Below, in pieces: positions 16,541 to 23,755 of a stretch of 64,000 bases of DNA. The translations under genes and the position numbers were made by a program. How positions within the stretch are numbered: the first letter of the stretch is position 1; every line of letters begins with the position of its first letter. The notes beneath the pieces are model-generated. The model was not told the DNA's origin and did no database searches. It worked only from the letters and a program-made list of their open reading frames with translations. The stretch comes from Flavobacterium johnsoniae UW101 (lineage in GTDB: Bacteria; Bacteroidota; Bacteroidia; Flavobacteriales; Flavobacteriaceae). The stretch is taken from assembly GCF_000016645.1 (NCBI RefSeq), contig NC_009441.1, positions 3,348,001-3,412,000 on the forward strand, given 5' to 3'.

Positions 16541-17593
16541 TTAATCTAGTCCGGCGAATTTGAATGTTGCTGTAGGTTTAAAATTCATAGACGATTCTCC
16601 AGAATAATTTTCGTTATTCGCCAAGCTGAGTTTTTTTACTTTTCCTTTTTCAGTAAAATCCAGTTTACTAAACTCAACCCAAACTACATTGGGGTTTAGT
16701 ACATTATCAAAATAATAAACCAGATTTTTATGATCTGCGACAGTTCTCCATCTTGTAGAAGAAATATTAGGTTCTGTTTCTGAGGAAATTCCAAGCGGAA
16801 CAGAGCAATTTCTAATTACACCAAAAACACTGGCAAGGGCAGTTCTTGTATTATCTGTTTTGGGGATTGCATCAATATAATAGGAAGCCCTTACAAAACG
16901 ATCTGCCGCACGATTTGTTCCCGGCAGCATAATTGTTCCCGGAATACTCTGCCAATAGGTATTAATTGCCAATTGGTGATCAAAAATAGGGGAGTTAGTC
17001 ATGGCAACATATTTTCGATCATGATGAATAACCAGATTTCCATTAATATATTCAAAAATAGCATTATCTCCAGTTGAATCTGATAAAGACAAATGCACGG
17101 TTGCAAAAATATCTGTTCCCGGAATATGTGACGATGCCACAACAAAATCTTTTTTCTCTAAAGCGCTTACGGCTTCGGCAACGGTTGAATAATTATCCAA
17201 AACGTACTGCAGCCATAAAGAAACAGCAAGTCCTTTTACAGGGCCGTTTTTTACAAATTTAGGATATGCAGATTCTACCAGCCATAAAAGATTACCGGCA
17301 AGACCTTTTTCATTCATTCCGTCAGAAGAAGCAATATCCCAAGAACTAGTTACAACACTTCCGTATTTTGATTTCCATGTAACCGAATTGTTTCCTGCTT
17401 CGCCAAATCGTTCTATTCCTCTTGGAAAAAGCCATAAATTAGCTGGAATTTCGCCTTTCCAGTCCATAGAACGGGCAGTTATAATAGTGCCGTTTAAACC
17501 TTCGTAAACTATTCTAGTACAAGGAAAAGCTTCCTGCATAAACAGAATACTCAATAAAGCTGCAATTGCTGATAATCTCTTTTTTAATTTCAT
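16541..17593 (-). CDS. Linear amide C-N hydrolase (choloylglycine hydrolase / penicillin V acylase family), secreted
   Basis: I take the ATG at 17593, because MKLKKRLSAIAALLSILFMQEAFP is a signal peptide and Cys25 follows it directly; an upstream in-frame start would only add unrelated residues. Cys25 (PCTRIVYEG) would become the N-terminal nucleophile after signal removal, as in this Ntn-hydrolase family. Other family signs are ARSMDWKGEIPANLWLFPRG, SSDGMNEKGLAGNLLWL, YVAMTNSPIFDHQL (Asn and the conserved T-N-S-P) and the Arg in SSTRWRTV. The product of 350 residues is a periplasmic amidase. Substrates in the family include bile salts, penicillin V and acyl-homoserine lactones; which one is used here is unknown. 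Confidence 0.9.
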   Translation of the reverse strand: MKLKKRLSAIAALLSILFMQEAFPCTRIVYEGLNGTIITARSMDWKGEIPANLWLFPRGIERFGEAGNNSVTWKSKYGSVVTSSWDIASSDGMNEKGLAGNLLWLVESAYPKFVKNGPVKGLAVSLWLQYVLDNYSTVAEAVSALEKKDFVVASSHIPGTDIFATVHLSLSDSTGDNAIFEYINGNLVIHHDRKYVAMTNSPIFDHQLAINTYWQSIPGTIMLPGTNRAADRFVRASYYIDAIPKTDNTRTALASVFGVIRNCSVPLGISSETEPNISSTRWRTVADHKNLVYYFDNVLNPNVVWVEFSKLDFTEKGKVKKLSLANNENYSGESSMNFKPTATFKFAGLD

Positions 17594-17711
17594 AATGGTG
17601 GTATTAAAATTTAAAATTTGATTGTTTGCCTTAAGCACAGCTAATTTAATAATTTTAGAAGTAATAACTTACAGTATATCAGTAATTTTAATTCTTGTAA
17701 AAGTTTAAGCA

Positions 17712-17745
17712 TAAAAAAAAACCGCTTTAAAAGCGGCTTTTATAT
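17712..17745. terminator. Terminator downstream of the lipocalin-like lipoprotein gene
   Basis: CCGCTT (17722-17727) pairs with AAGCGG (17731-17736) between an A run and a T-rich stretch. Confidence 0.7.
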
Positions 17746-17750
17746 TTTTA

Positions 17751-18122
17751 TTATTCTATTTTTTTGAGTGTCAATTTTACCTCTTTACTATCCAGAATTA
17801 ATTGATCGCTAGTAATAGTACTTTCGCAAGGATATGGGGTTCCAACTTCATCTTTAATCACTAAACTTTTCCCGCCTTTTGTTAAAGCGTAAGTGCCGTT
17901 TGTTATCTCTCTTGTCAAATATCCGGTAACATGTCCGTCTTTTGTAAACGTTAGAGTTCCATCGGTTAAAATAACAGTTTTTAAGGAGTCCGACATGGGG
18001 ATTTTCGGTTCTACGGCTGTTATTTTCCAAGAGTTAATCAGTTTATTTCTACCCTTAGAACATGAAATCATTAATACTGCTGCCAATGCAAGCCCGAAGA
18101 TAAATAGTTTAGAATTTTTCAT
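17751..18122 (-). CDS. Small lipocalin-like lipoprotein
   Basis: The start at 18122 places a lipoprotein signal at the N-terminus (MKNSKLFIFGLALAAVLMISC, Cys21). The mature part of about 100 residues reads LINSWKITAVEP, then GTLTFTKDGHVTGYLTREITNGTYALTKGGKSLVIKD. Such W-x-(hydrophobic) start plus repeated short strands is typical of lipocalin-like proteins of Bacteroidota. It would sit on the outer face of the inner membrane or on the outer membrane. Function unknown; it stands alone. Confidence 0.75.
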   Translation of the reverse strand: MKNSKLFIFGLALAAVLMISCSKGRNKLINSWKITAVEPKIPMSDSLKTVILTDGTLTFTKDGHVTGYLTREITNGTYALTKGGKSLVIKDEVGTPYPCESTITSDQLILDSKEVKLTLKKIE

Positions 18123-18249
18123 GATTTTGTGATTAATAATTAGATAGGAAAAAGATACAAAAAAAAGTTTTATCCCTAACATTTTATTAACACAAAATAT
18201 CTGGTTTCTAAGATCTTAGTAAAAATAAGGGTTGATAAAGTTCTAAAAA

Positions 18250-19182
18250 TTAATTCAGTGTTAAAGCTCCCAGAATTTCTTCATACATAAATGGGCCGCC
18301 TGGGTATTTTGCGGTATAATCCAGATTCATCCAGACTTGTCCGCGTTCATCGATATGGTAATGTATTTTTTTACCATAACTTTCTTTTTGAAAAAGGACA
18401 TTTTTAATTAAATAATTGACTTTTTCCAGATCGATCATAGATCCAATAAGTATTTCAGGATAAATATGACCTTTTGTATGAATAAGTCTCGGCGTTCCTC
18501 CAATAGAACGAATAGCCGCAGCCATTAAAATAGAATGATCGTCGCAGTCTCCTGAAAAATATTCTAATGATTCGCTGGCAGTGGCAATATAATCGCCGTC
18601 TTTAGGATCGTTTACATAATTCCAGCGTCCGTTGATTTCTTTAAAAACAGCAAAACACTGAATAATCGTTCTATAGTCAGAATAACCTTTTATGCCTTTA
18701 AAATGCTTTGAAGTGGCCATAATTGCAAAATTTCGGACTTTGGGGTTCTGGTATTCAATTGCATTTATAATTTTTGATTTATTAGGAAACGGAAGCAGCT
18801 TTGCCACCACAATATCCTGCGGATACGGATTGTCTGACATGGTATAGATCATCGAATTATAATCTTCTGAAATCTCACTAAAACCATAATTTCCAATAAC
18901 TGATCCGTAAAATAAAATCAATAAGTAAACCGCAACACATAAAATAATTATGGTTCGCAGATACATTAACAGAAAGAAAATAGCGGCAAAAACAAAAATG
19001 AATATAAAAACACGATCGAGATTGAATGCCCATTCTAAATCTATAAGGTTTTGATGCAGAATGATAAATATCGGAATTGTAATAAAAAGACTCAACACAG
19101 AAATAATAATCCTGTCCCAAGGCGATTTCACCTGTAATTTGGATTTTAACTGCGGAAGGTCAATTTTAGGAAAATTTATCAT
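18250..19182 (-). CDS. Transglutaminase-like membrane protein
   Basis: I start at the ATG at 19182; a TTG three codons upstream is also in frame. The N-terminal third has four hydrophobic segments (IIISVLSLFITIPIFIILHQ, FIFIFVFAAIFFLLMYL, IIILCVAVYLLILFYGSVIG). The C-terminal part is a papain-fold transglutaminase-like domain with the catalytic Cys in YFSGDCDDHSILMAAAIRSIG, His in TKGHIYPEIL and a likely Asp in WMNLDYT. In the family this domain acts as a protease or amidase, or as an inactive scaffold. It follows the solute-binding protein gene by 18 bases and is probably cotranscribed with it. Confidence 0.85.
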   Translation of the reverse strand: MINFPKIDLPQLKSKLQVKSPWDRIIISVLSLFITIPIFIILHQNLIDLEWAFNLDRVFIFIFVFAAIFFLLMYLRTIIILCVAVYLLILFYGSVIGNYGFSEISEDYNSMIYTMSDNPYPQDIVVAKLLPFPNKSKIINAIEYQNPKVRNFAIMATSKHFKGIKGYSDYRTIIQCFAVFKEINGRWNYVNDPKDGDYIATASESLEYFSGDCDDHSILMAAAIRSIGGTPRLIHTKGHIYPEILIGSMIDLEKVNYLIKNVLFQKESYGKKIHYHIDERGQVWMNLDYTAKYPGGPFMYEEILGALTLN

Positions 19183-19200
19183 AAGAATCAAAAGCAGTAT

Positions 19201-20052
19201 TTACAGCGCTTTTACCGTTTCAACAAAAGTACTTTTTTTATCAATAATTCCCAGATCAAATAATTGATTTTGAATTTTGACAAACGCTTTTTCACTTAAA
19301 TGTTTCTGTGACCATTGTGTTAGTTTCAGCCATTCCTGAATGTCTTCGACTTTTTGATTAAATAAATCTGCCAAAGTTTTATCAATATCAGGAATCTGCG
19401 CAAAATCGTGTGTTGTTTTGTTGATGATTTCTAATACTTTTTCGACTGCTTTAGCATTCTTTTTAAGGAATTCATCACGAACAACAATCACAAATGAAGG
19501 CCATGGAGTAGGGCAGTCGCCTACACGTCTGAAAATTCCCTGATCTACAAGCGGTTTTGTCATAAAACGTTCCCACATAAAATAATCAGCAGTGCCGTTT
19601 GTTAAAGCTTCAACAGCGCCGTCGATTGTATTTATAATTTCAAATTGCAGATTATCGCTGTTCCAGCCTTGTTCGTTTGCGTTTACATACGCCATTAGCT
19701 GTGATCCCGAACCAATTCTCGAAATAGCGGCTTTTTTGTTTTCTAAATCTTTTACAGTCTGGAAATCTGATTTTGCTGCTACGTGAATTCCCCAGATTAA
19801 AGGAGACTGAACGTAAATTTGAACAATTTTACTTGGATTTCCAGCGGTAATATCTTTTACAATTCCTTCGGTTAAAATTACGGCCATATCTGCTTCGCCG
19901 TCACGCAGCATCTGACACATTTTACCAGTGCCTTCAGGAACGTTTTTCCATTGCAAATCGATATTTTCTGCTTCAAATTCGCCATTTTCAATGCATAAAT
20001 GCCATGGCAGATTGAAGTGCTCAGGAACACCTACAATTTTTACAGTTTTCAT
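19201..20052 (-). CDS. SsuA/THI5-like substrate-binding domain protein without a signal peptide
   Basis: A 283-residue protein of the type 2 periplasmic binding fold. MKTVKIVGVPEHFNLPWHLCIENGEFEAENIDLQWKNVPEGTGKMCQMLRDGEADMAVILTEG is the first lobe, with the 'G-x-x-x-M...L..GE.D.A' pattern; AAISRIGSGSQLMAYVNANEQGW is the second lobe start. Homologues bind taurine, sulfonates, nitrate or thiamine precursors. Two oddities stand out: there is no signal peptide, the mature fold beginning at residue 3, and no ABC permease or ATPase gene is near. It may act in the cytoplasm as an enzyme or sensor, as THI5-type proteins do. It leads the operon with the transglutaminase-like gene. Confidence 0.8.
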   Translation of the reverse strand: MKTVKIVGVPEHFNLPWHLCIENGEFEAENIDLQWKNVPEGTGKMCQMLRDGEADMAVILTEGIVKDITAGNPSKIVQIYVQSPLIWGIHVAAKSDFQTVKDLENKKAAISRIGSGSQLMAYVNANEQGWNSDNLQFEIINTIDGAVEALTNGTADYFMWERFMTKPLVDQGIFRRVGDCPTPWPSFVIVVRDEFLKKNAKAVEKVLEIINKTTHDFAQIPDIDKTLADLFNQKVEDIQEWLKLTQWSQKHLSEKAFVKIQNQLFDLGIIDKKSTFVETVKAL

Positions 20053-20104
20053 TATAGTTTGAGTTTAAGTTAAGTTTGGTATGCGTATTCTTAAGTTTGT
20101 TTGT

Positions 20105-20578
20105 TTAGTTTTTTAATAAATCGGCCCTGTGTTTATCGGAAAGACAAGGCTCAGCATATTGAATTGTGTCATTGGCTTCGTATTCATTTAAAATGCTTCT
20201 TACAATCGAATAATCAACGTCGCGAACCACTTCAACAGAAATAAAACTATCATTTAATCCTTCAGACAAACAATTTATTACCTTTAATTTTTCTCTGATT
20301 ATTTCTTTATCGAAACCTTTTTCTAAAATGATAACCTGAACGATTGAATTTCCTGAATTTTCTATCGTTTCTTTGTAAACCAGACGTTTTTCATCTTCAT
20401 CAAATTCGGCGTAAAATAAATCATCGGTCGCTATTAACGGCCCGAAGAATGGAATATTATCTAACTTAAAAAGTCCTTTTTCTAAATCAACAATTTCGGC
20501 CCACATGGTTTCTGAAACCGTTTCTTCTAAATAATCACTATAATATTTAAATAATATTTTTTTATGTGTTTCCTGCAT
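20105..20578 (-). CDS. DUF4265 family protein
   Basis: The start at 20578 (MQETHKKILFKYYSDYLEET) overlaps the stop of the preceding VOC gene by one base (TAATG), so the two are translationally coupled. The 157-residue protein shows the DUF4265 pattern VSETMWAEIVDLEKGLFKLDNIPFFGPLIATDDLFYAEFDEDE followed by IENSGNSIVQVIIL. The family has no assigned function and is sometimes found as an immunity-like or stress protein. It is cytoplasmic. A longer frame exists upstream but it lies inside the VOC gene and I reject it. Confidence 0.85.
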   Translation of the reverse strand: MQETHKKILFKYYSDYLEETVSETMWAEIVDLEKGLFKLDNIPFFGPLIATDDLFYAEFDEDEKRLVYKETIENSGNSIVQVIILEKGFDKEIIREKLKVINCLSEGLNDSFISVEVVRDVDYSIVRSILNEYEANDTIQYAEPCLSDKHRADLLKN

Positions 20579-20970
20579 TATTCTATTTCGCTTATTACAG
20601 CTTTTAATGGTGATATAATGATGCGATAACCGTCCGGATCCTGAATCATGGTTCCATTTTCGTTCCAAAAAGGATTAACTGCCGCTATCGTTTCAATATT
20701 TTGGTGTGAAATTTTCTTAATTAACTCGTTATAATCTAAAATGCTCTTAGGGTAAAGCACCGTAATGTCATCTTCGTCAAACGAATGTTTTGCTTTTGTA
20801 TTAGATTGTGTAAATTCGAAATGCCAGTCAAGTCCTGATTTTCCAATAAAAATTCCGTCGTAATTATTGTGGTTATCAAAACCTCCTAAGAGTTCAAATC
20901 CAAGGATATTAACGTAAAAATCCTCGATTTTCTTTAAATCATTCGTATGTCTGGCAACTCGTAAAAACAT
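20578..20970 (-). CDS. VOC family protein
   Basis: A 130-residue vicinal oxygen chelate protein. It starts MFLRVARHTNDLKKIEDFYVNILGFELLGGF, a textbook first strand and helix of the fold, and ends NPFWNENGTMIQDPDGYRIIISP, the DPDGYR motif of repeat two. The pair of His/Glu ligands of glyoxalase I is not fully clear. It is coupled by stop-start overlap to the DUF4265 gene downstream, so the two products may be made in equal amounts and act together. Confidence 0.88.
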   Translation of the reverse strand: MFLRVARHTNDLKKIEDFYVNILGFELLGGFDNHNNYDGIFIGKSGLDWHFEFTQSNTKAKHSFDEDDITVLYPKSILDYNELIKKISHQNIETIAAVNPFWNENGTMIQDPDGYRIIISPLKAVISEIE

Positions 20971-21005
20971 AAATTTTAGATTTTAAAAATTATCAATTTT
21001 TCTAA

Positions 21006-21875
21006 TTAATTCCCTGCCAATTTATTTAATGTATATGTAATTAATTGGTCTACTGCTTTATAAGGATCTTCACTAAAAGTTCCCGAAGCTCGATTGGCAA
21101 TAATAGCATTTAAAGATAAGGCATTATGTCCTAAAAGAGAAGAAAGCCCATAAATTGCTGCTGTTTCCATCTCTAAATTGGTAATGCGTTTATCATTAAA
21201 ATTAAAATTATCCATTTTGCTGTTCAATTCCTCATCTTGGATATTTAAACGTAAAACGCGTCCCTGCGGACCATAAAATCCTCCGGCTGTAGCAGTTATT
21301 CCTTTAAAAATTTTATCAGATTCGATAATTTTTTCCAGTTTTTCAGAACATGGAATCACGTAAGGTCTTCCTTTTTTAATATCCCAATTGGTATGCTGAA
21401 TGAAAGCATCTTCGAGTCCAGCATTTGAAACTTCATCTATTAAATAGGATCGAAGCATATTATCAAGTCCTAGTCCGAATTTTGACATTACAAAACTGTC
21501 AACAGGAATATCGGCTTGTAATGAACCCGAAGTCCCGATTCTGATAATATTTAAAGATGTCAATTTTTCTTTTGGCTGACGTGTTTTTAAATCAATATTT
21601 ACAAGAGCATCCAGCTCATTAATTACAATATCAATATTATCAGGACCAATTCCGGTAGACATTACAGAAATTCTTTTTCCTTTGTAAATTCCGGTTTGGG
21701 TTTTAAATTCTCTTTTTTGAGTTGAATATTCGATTGAATCAAAAAACTGGGTGATTTTTTCGACTCTGTTTTGGTCTCCAACAAAAATTATATCGTTGGC
21801 AATATGTTCAGGACGAAGGTTTAAGTGGTAAACGCTTCCATCTGGATTAAGTATTAATTCTGATTCTTTTATCAT
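21006..21875 (-). CDS. Nucleoside phosphorylase (uridine/purine phosphorylase family)
   Basis: A 289-residue member of the PNP_UDP_1 family. It carries IIFVGDQNRVEKITQFF (phosphate loop start, G-D-x-x-R), VMSTGIGPDNIDIVINEL, IRIGTSGSLQADIPV and the base-binding segment ITNLEMETAAIYGLSSLLGHNALSLNAIIANR, where E-M-E-T holds the ribose. The enzyme cleaves a nucleoside with phosphate to base and ribose-1-phosphate, a salvage reaction in the cytoplasm. By sequence it looks closest to uridine phosphorylase; the substrate base is not certain. It is a single gene, preceded by a short palindromic repeat (21926-21970). Confidence 0.9.
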   Translation of the reverse strand: MIKESELILNPDGSVYHLNLRPEHIANDIIFVGDQNRVEKITQFFDSIEYSTQKREFKTQTGIYKGKRISVMSTGIGPDNIDIVINELDALVNIDLKTRQPKEKLTSLNIIRIGTSGSLQADIPVDSFVMSKFGLGLDNMLRSYLIDEVSNAGLEDAFIQHTNWDIKKGRPYVIPCSEKLEKIIESDKIFKGITATAGGFYGPQGRVLRLNIQDEELNSKMDNFNFNDKRITNLEMETAAIYGLSSLLGHNALSLNAIIANRASGTFSEDPYKAVDQLITYTLNKLAGN

Positions 21876-21925
21876 TTTTTTTTAAGTTGCTAAGATTCTG
21901 AGATATTAAGGTTCTAAGTCTTTTT

Positions 21926-21970
21926 GTTTCAGGTTTCAGGCTGCGTAACTTGAAACTTTAAACGTGAAAC
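21926..21970. repeat. GTTTCAGG-type palindromic repeat, copy 1
   Basis: GTTTCAGGTTTCAGG is followed after about 10 bases by AACTTGAAACTTTAAACGTGAAAC, its diverged inverse. The block lies between the SUI1 gene and the nucleoside phosphorylase gene. A longer copy sits at 47203-47267 between ilvN and ilvB. Confidence 0.7.
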
Positions 21971-21975
21971 TATTT

Positions 21976-22308
21976 TTACCCGCCGACTCTTTTAGTTTTA
22001 AATCCTTTTTCTTTTAAAATGGCCATAATTTTGTCGCGGTAATCACCTTGTATAATGATTGAGTCGTCTTTAAAAGTACCGCCAACGCTTAATTTTGTTT
22101 TTATTTCTTTGGCTAATACTTTAAAATCTTCATCACTTCCTTCGTAACCTTCAATTATGGTTGTGGGTTTTCCTTTTCGCTTTTCGAATTTACAGATCAT
22201 AGGTTCTTTCTGCACATATAAAACGTGATCTTGTTCCTGAATTTCCTCTGGTTCATTTGTTTCTACGTGATCGGGAAATAAGTTTTTTAATTGATCTTTT
22301 AAGTCCAT
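21976..22308 (-). CDS. SUI1/YciH-type translation initiation factor-like protein
   Basis: A 110-residue protein. Its C-terminal 75 residues match the eIF1/SUI1 fold: MICKFEKRKGKPTTIIEGYEGSDEDFKVLAKEIKTKLSVGGTFKDDSIIIQGDYRDKIMAILKEKGF. The G-K-P-x-T and the 'K.L...GGT.KD..I.IQGD.R' signatures are intact. Bacterial YciH helps discriminate correct initiation complexes, binding the 30S subunit; it is not essential. The N-terminal 35 residues are acidic (NEPEEIQEQD) and probably disordered. It is downstream of the 2-oxoglutarate oxygenase gene but separated by a hairpin. Confidence 0.92.
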   Translation of the reverse strand: MDLKDQLKNLFPDHVETNEPEEIQEQDHVLYVQKEPMICKFEKRKGKPTTIIEGYEGSDEDFKVLAKEIKTKLSVGGTFKDDSIIIQGDYRDKIMAILKEKGFKTKRVGG

Positions 22309-22358
22309 ATTTTTTTAATTCTGTAAAATAAATTTCCAACCATAAAGGTATTTAAAAA

Positions 22359-22396
22359 TTAAATTCCAAACCCCATAACAGAGTTTGGAATTTGGA
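22359..22396 (-). terminator. Hairpin downstream of the 2-oxoglutarate oxygenase gene
   Basis: AAATTCCAAAC (22361-22371) pairs with GTTTGGAATTT (22383-22393). On the minus strand it is followed by AATTTTT, so it probably ends the oxygenase transcript. Confidence 0.6.
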
Positions 22397-22439
22397 ATTT
22401 TTTATCCTGACAGATACAGGATTGAAATTTATTTAATTT

Positions 22440-23390
22440 TTATTTTTTTATTAAACCTAATTCCACTAAACGTTCGTGTAAAAACTCTCCCGCAGAAATA
22501 TCCTCATATTTTTTAGGATTTTCTTCATCGATACAATTTTCAAGACAATCTAAACGCATATCGCTTACAGGATGCATAAAGAAAGGAACAGAATAACGAG
22601 AAGTTCCCCATAATTCTCTTGGCGGATTTACAACCTGATGAATAGTCGATTTTAATTTGTTGTTTGTATGTCTTGATAACATATCTCCAACATTAATTAC
22701 TAATTCGTCATCTGCTGCAATAGCATCAATCCAATCTCCGTTGTGGTTTTGAACCTGAAGACCTTTACCCTGAGCTCCCATTAATAAGGTAATTAAATTA
22801 ATGTCGCCGTGAGCTGCTGCACGAATCGCATTTTCCGGCTCAGAAGTAATTGGCGGATAATGAATTGGTCTTAAAATAGAGTTTCCTTCTTTTGCATATT
22901 CATCAAAATAAAACTCATCTAAACCAAGATGTAAAGCCAAAGCTCTTAAAACATAAATTCCTGTTTTTTCAAGCATTTGATAAGCTTCTTTTCCTACTTC
23001 ATTAAAACGAGGAAGTTCTTTTACTTCAACGTTATCAGGGTATTCTGAAGCCCATTTTGAATCTTTGTCAACATACTGGCCAAAATGCCAGAATTCTTTC
23101 AAATCTCCTTCTTTGCGTCCTTTAGCATGTTCTTTTCCAAAAGAAACATAACCTCTCTGGCCGCCAATTCCGGGAATTTCATAATTATGCTTAGTTTCTA
23201 CTGGCAAGGCGAAAAATTTTCTAATTTCACCATAAAGTTCGTCTACCAATTTGTCATCTAAGAAATGACCTTTTAAGGCAACGAAGCCAATGTTTTCAAA
23301 TGCACTGCCGATTTCATTTACAAATTTTTGTTTACGTTTCGGGTCGTCCGAAAGGAAATCACGTAAGTCTACACTAGGAATGTTTTGCAT
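22440..23390 (-). CDS. Isopenicillin N synthase-like Fe(II)/2-oxoglutarate-dependent oxygenase
   Basis: A 316-residue non-haem iron oxygenase. The N-terminal domain is the DIOX_N part (SVDLRDFLSDDPKRKQKFVNEIGSAFENIGFVALKGH). The catalytic jelly-roll has the iron ligands His and Asp in AAAHGDINLITLLMG and His in STIHQVVNP, plus the Arg and Ser of the 2-oxoglutarate contact in TSRYSVPFF. All are present, so it should be active. Bacterial members oxidise small amines, amino acids or plant-hormone-like compounds; none can be chosen here. It is a monocistronic gene with a TACCTTTG box (23443-23436, minus) about 40 bases upstream. Confidence 0.9.
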   Translation of the reverse strand: MQNIPSVDLRDFLSDDPKRKQKFVNEIGSAFENIGFVALKGHFLDDKLVDELYGEIRKFFALPVETKHNYEIPGIGGQRGYVSFGKEHAKGRKEGDLKEFWHFGQYVDKDSKWASEYPDNVEVKELPRFNEVGKEAYQMLEKTGIYVLRALALHLGLDEFYFDEYAKEGNSILRPIHYPPITSEPENAIRAAAHGDINLITLLMGAQGKGLQVQNHNGDWIDAIAADDELVINVGDMLSRHTNNKLKSTIHQVVNPPRELWGTSRYSVPFFMHPVSDMRLDCLENCIDEENPKKYEDISAGEFLHERLVELGLIKK

Positions 23391-23755
23391 ACTTTACATT
23401 TTTATTTAAGAAAAAAGGTATAAACCTTTCAATAACAAAGGTAGATAATATTTTAGATTTGAATTTAATGTTTGTCAATAAAATTTAGTTTATATGTAAT
23501 TTTTAATATAAAATGAGAACATTAATTTATAAATATTCAAAAAATACAATATATATTTCTGTAGTTAAAATATTACAATTTATACAGATCAATTAAAATT
23601 TCCTTTTATATTTGCTCTCGATTTTTTTTATTAGAAACCTATAATTATTTTTCTATTTTTATAAAATCAAAACATAAATAACACATTTCAAATATTTAAC
23701 AAATAAAAGCTTAATTGTTATATTTTTATATATTTGAATAAAAAATAACCTAATA
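23391..23755. other. Intergenic region between divergent genes
   Basis: About 365 very AT-rich bases between the divergent oxygenase and E1 genes. Besides the TACCTTTG box of the oxygenase gene, two TATATTTG boxes face the E1 gene at 23607-23614 and 23729-23736. Neither has a good TTTG element 19 bases upstream. I see no open frame, repeat or RNA fold. Confidence 0.5.

Noticed and set aside
20579..20668. Longer start for the DUF4265 protein
   Set aside because: The extra residues are encoded inside the upstream VOC gene and do not look like family sequence; the TAATG overlap gives a better start.
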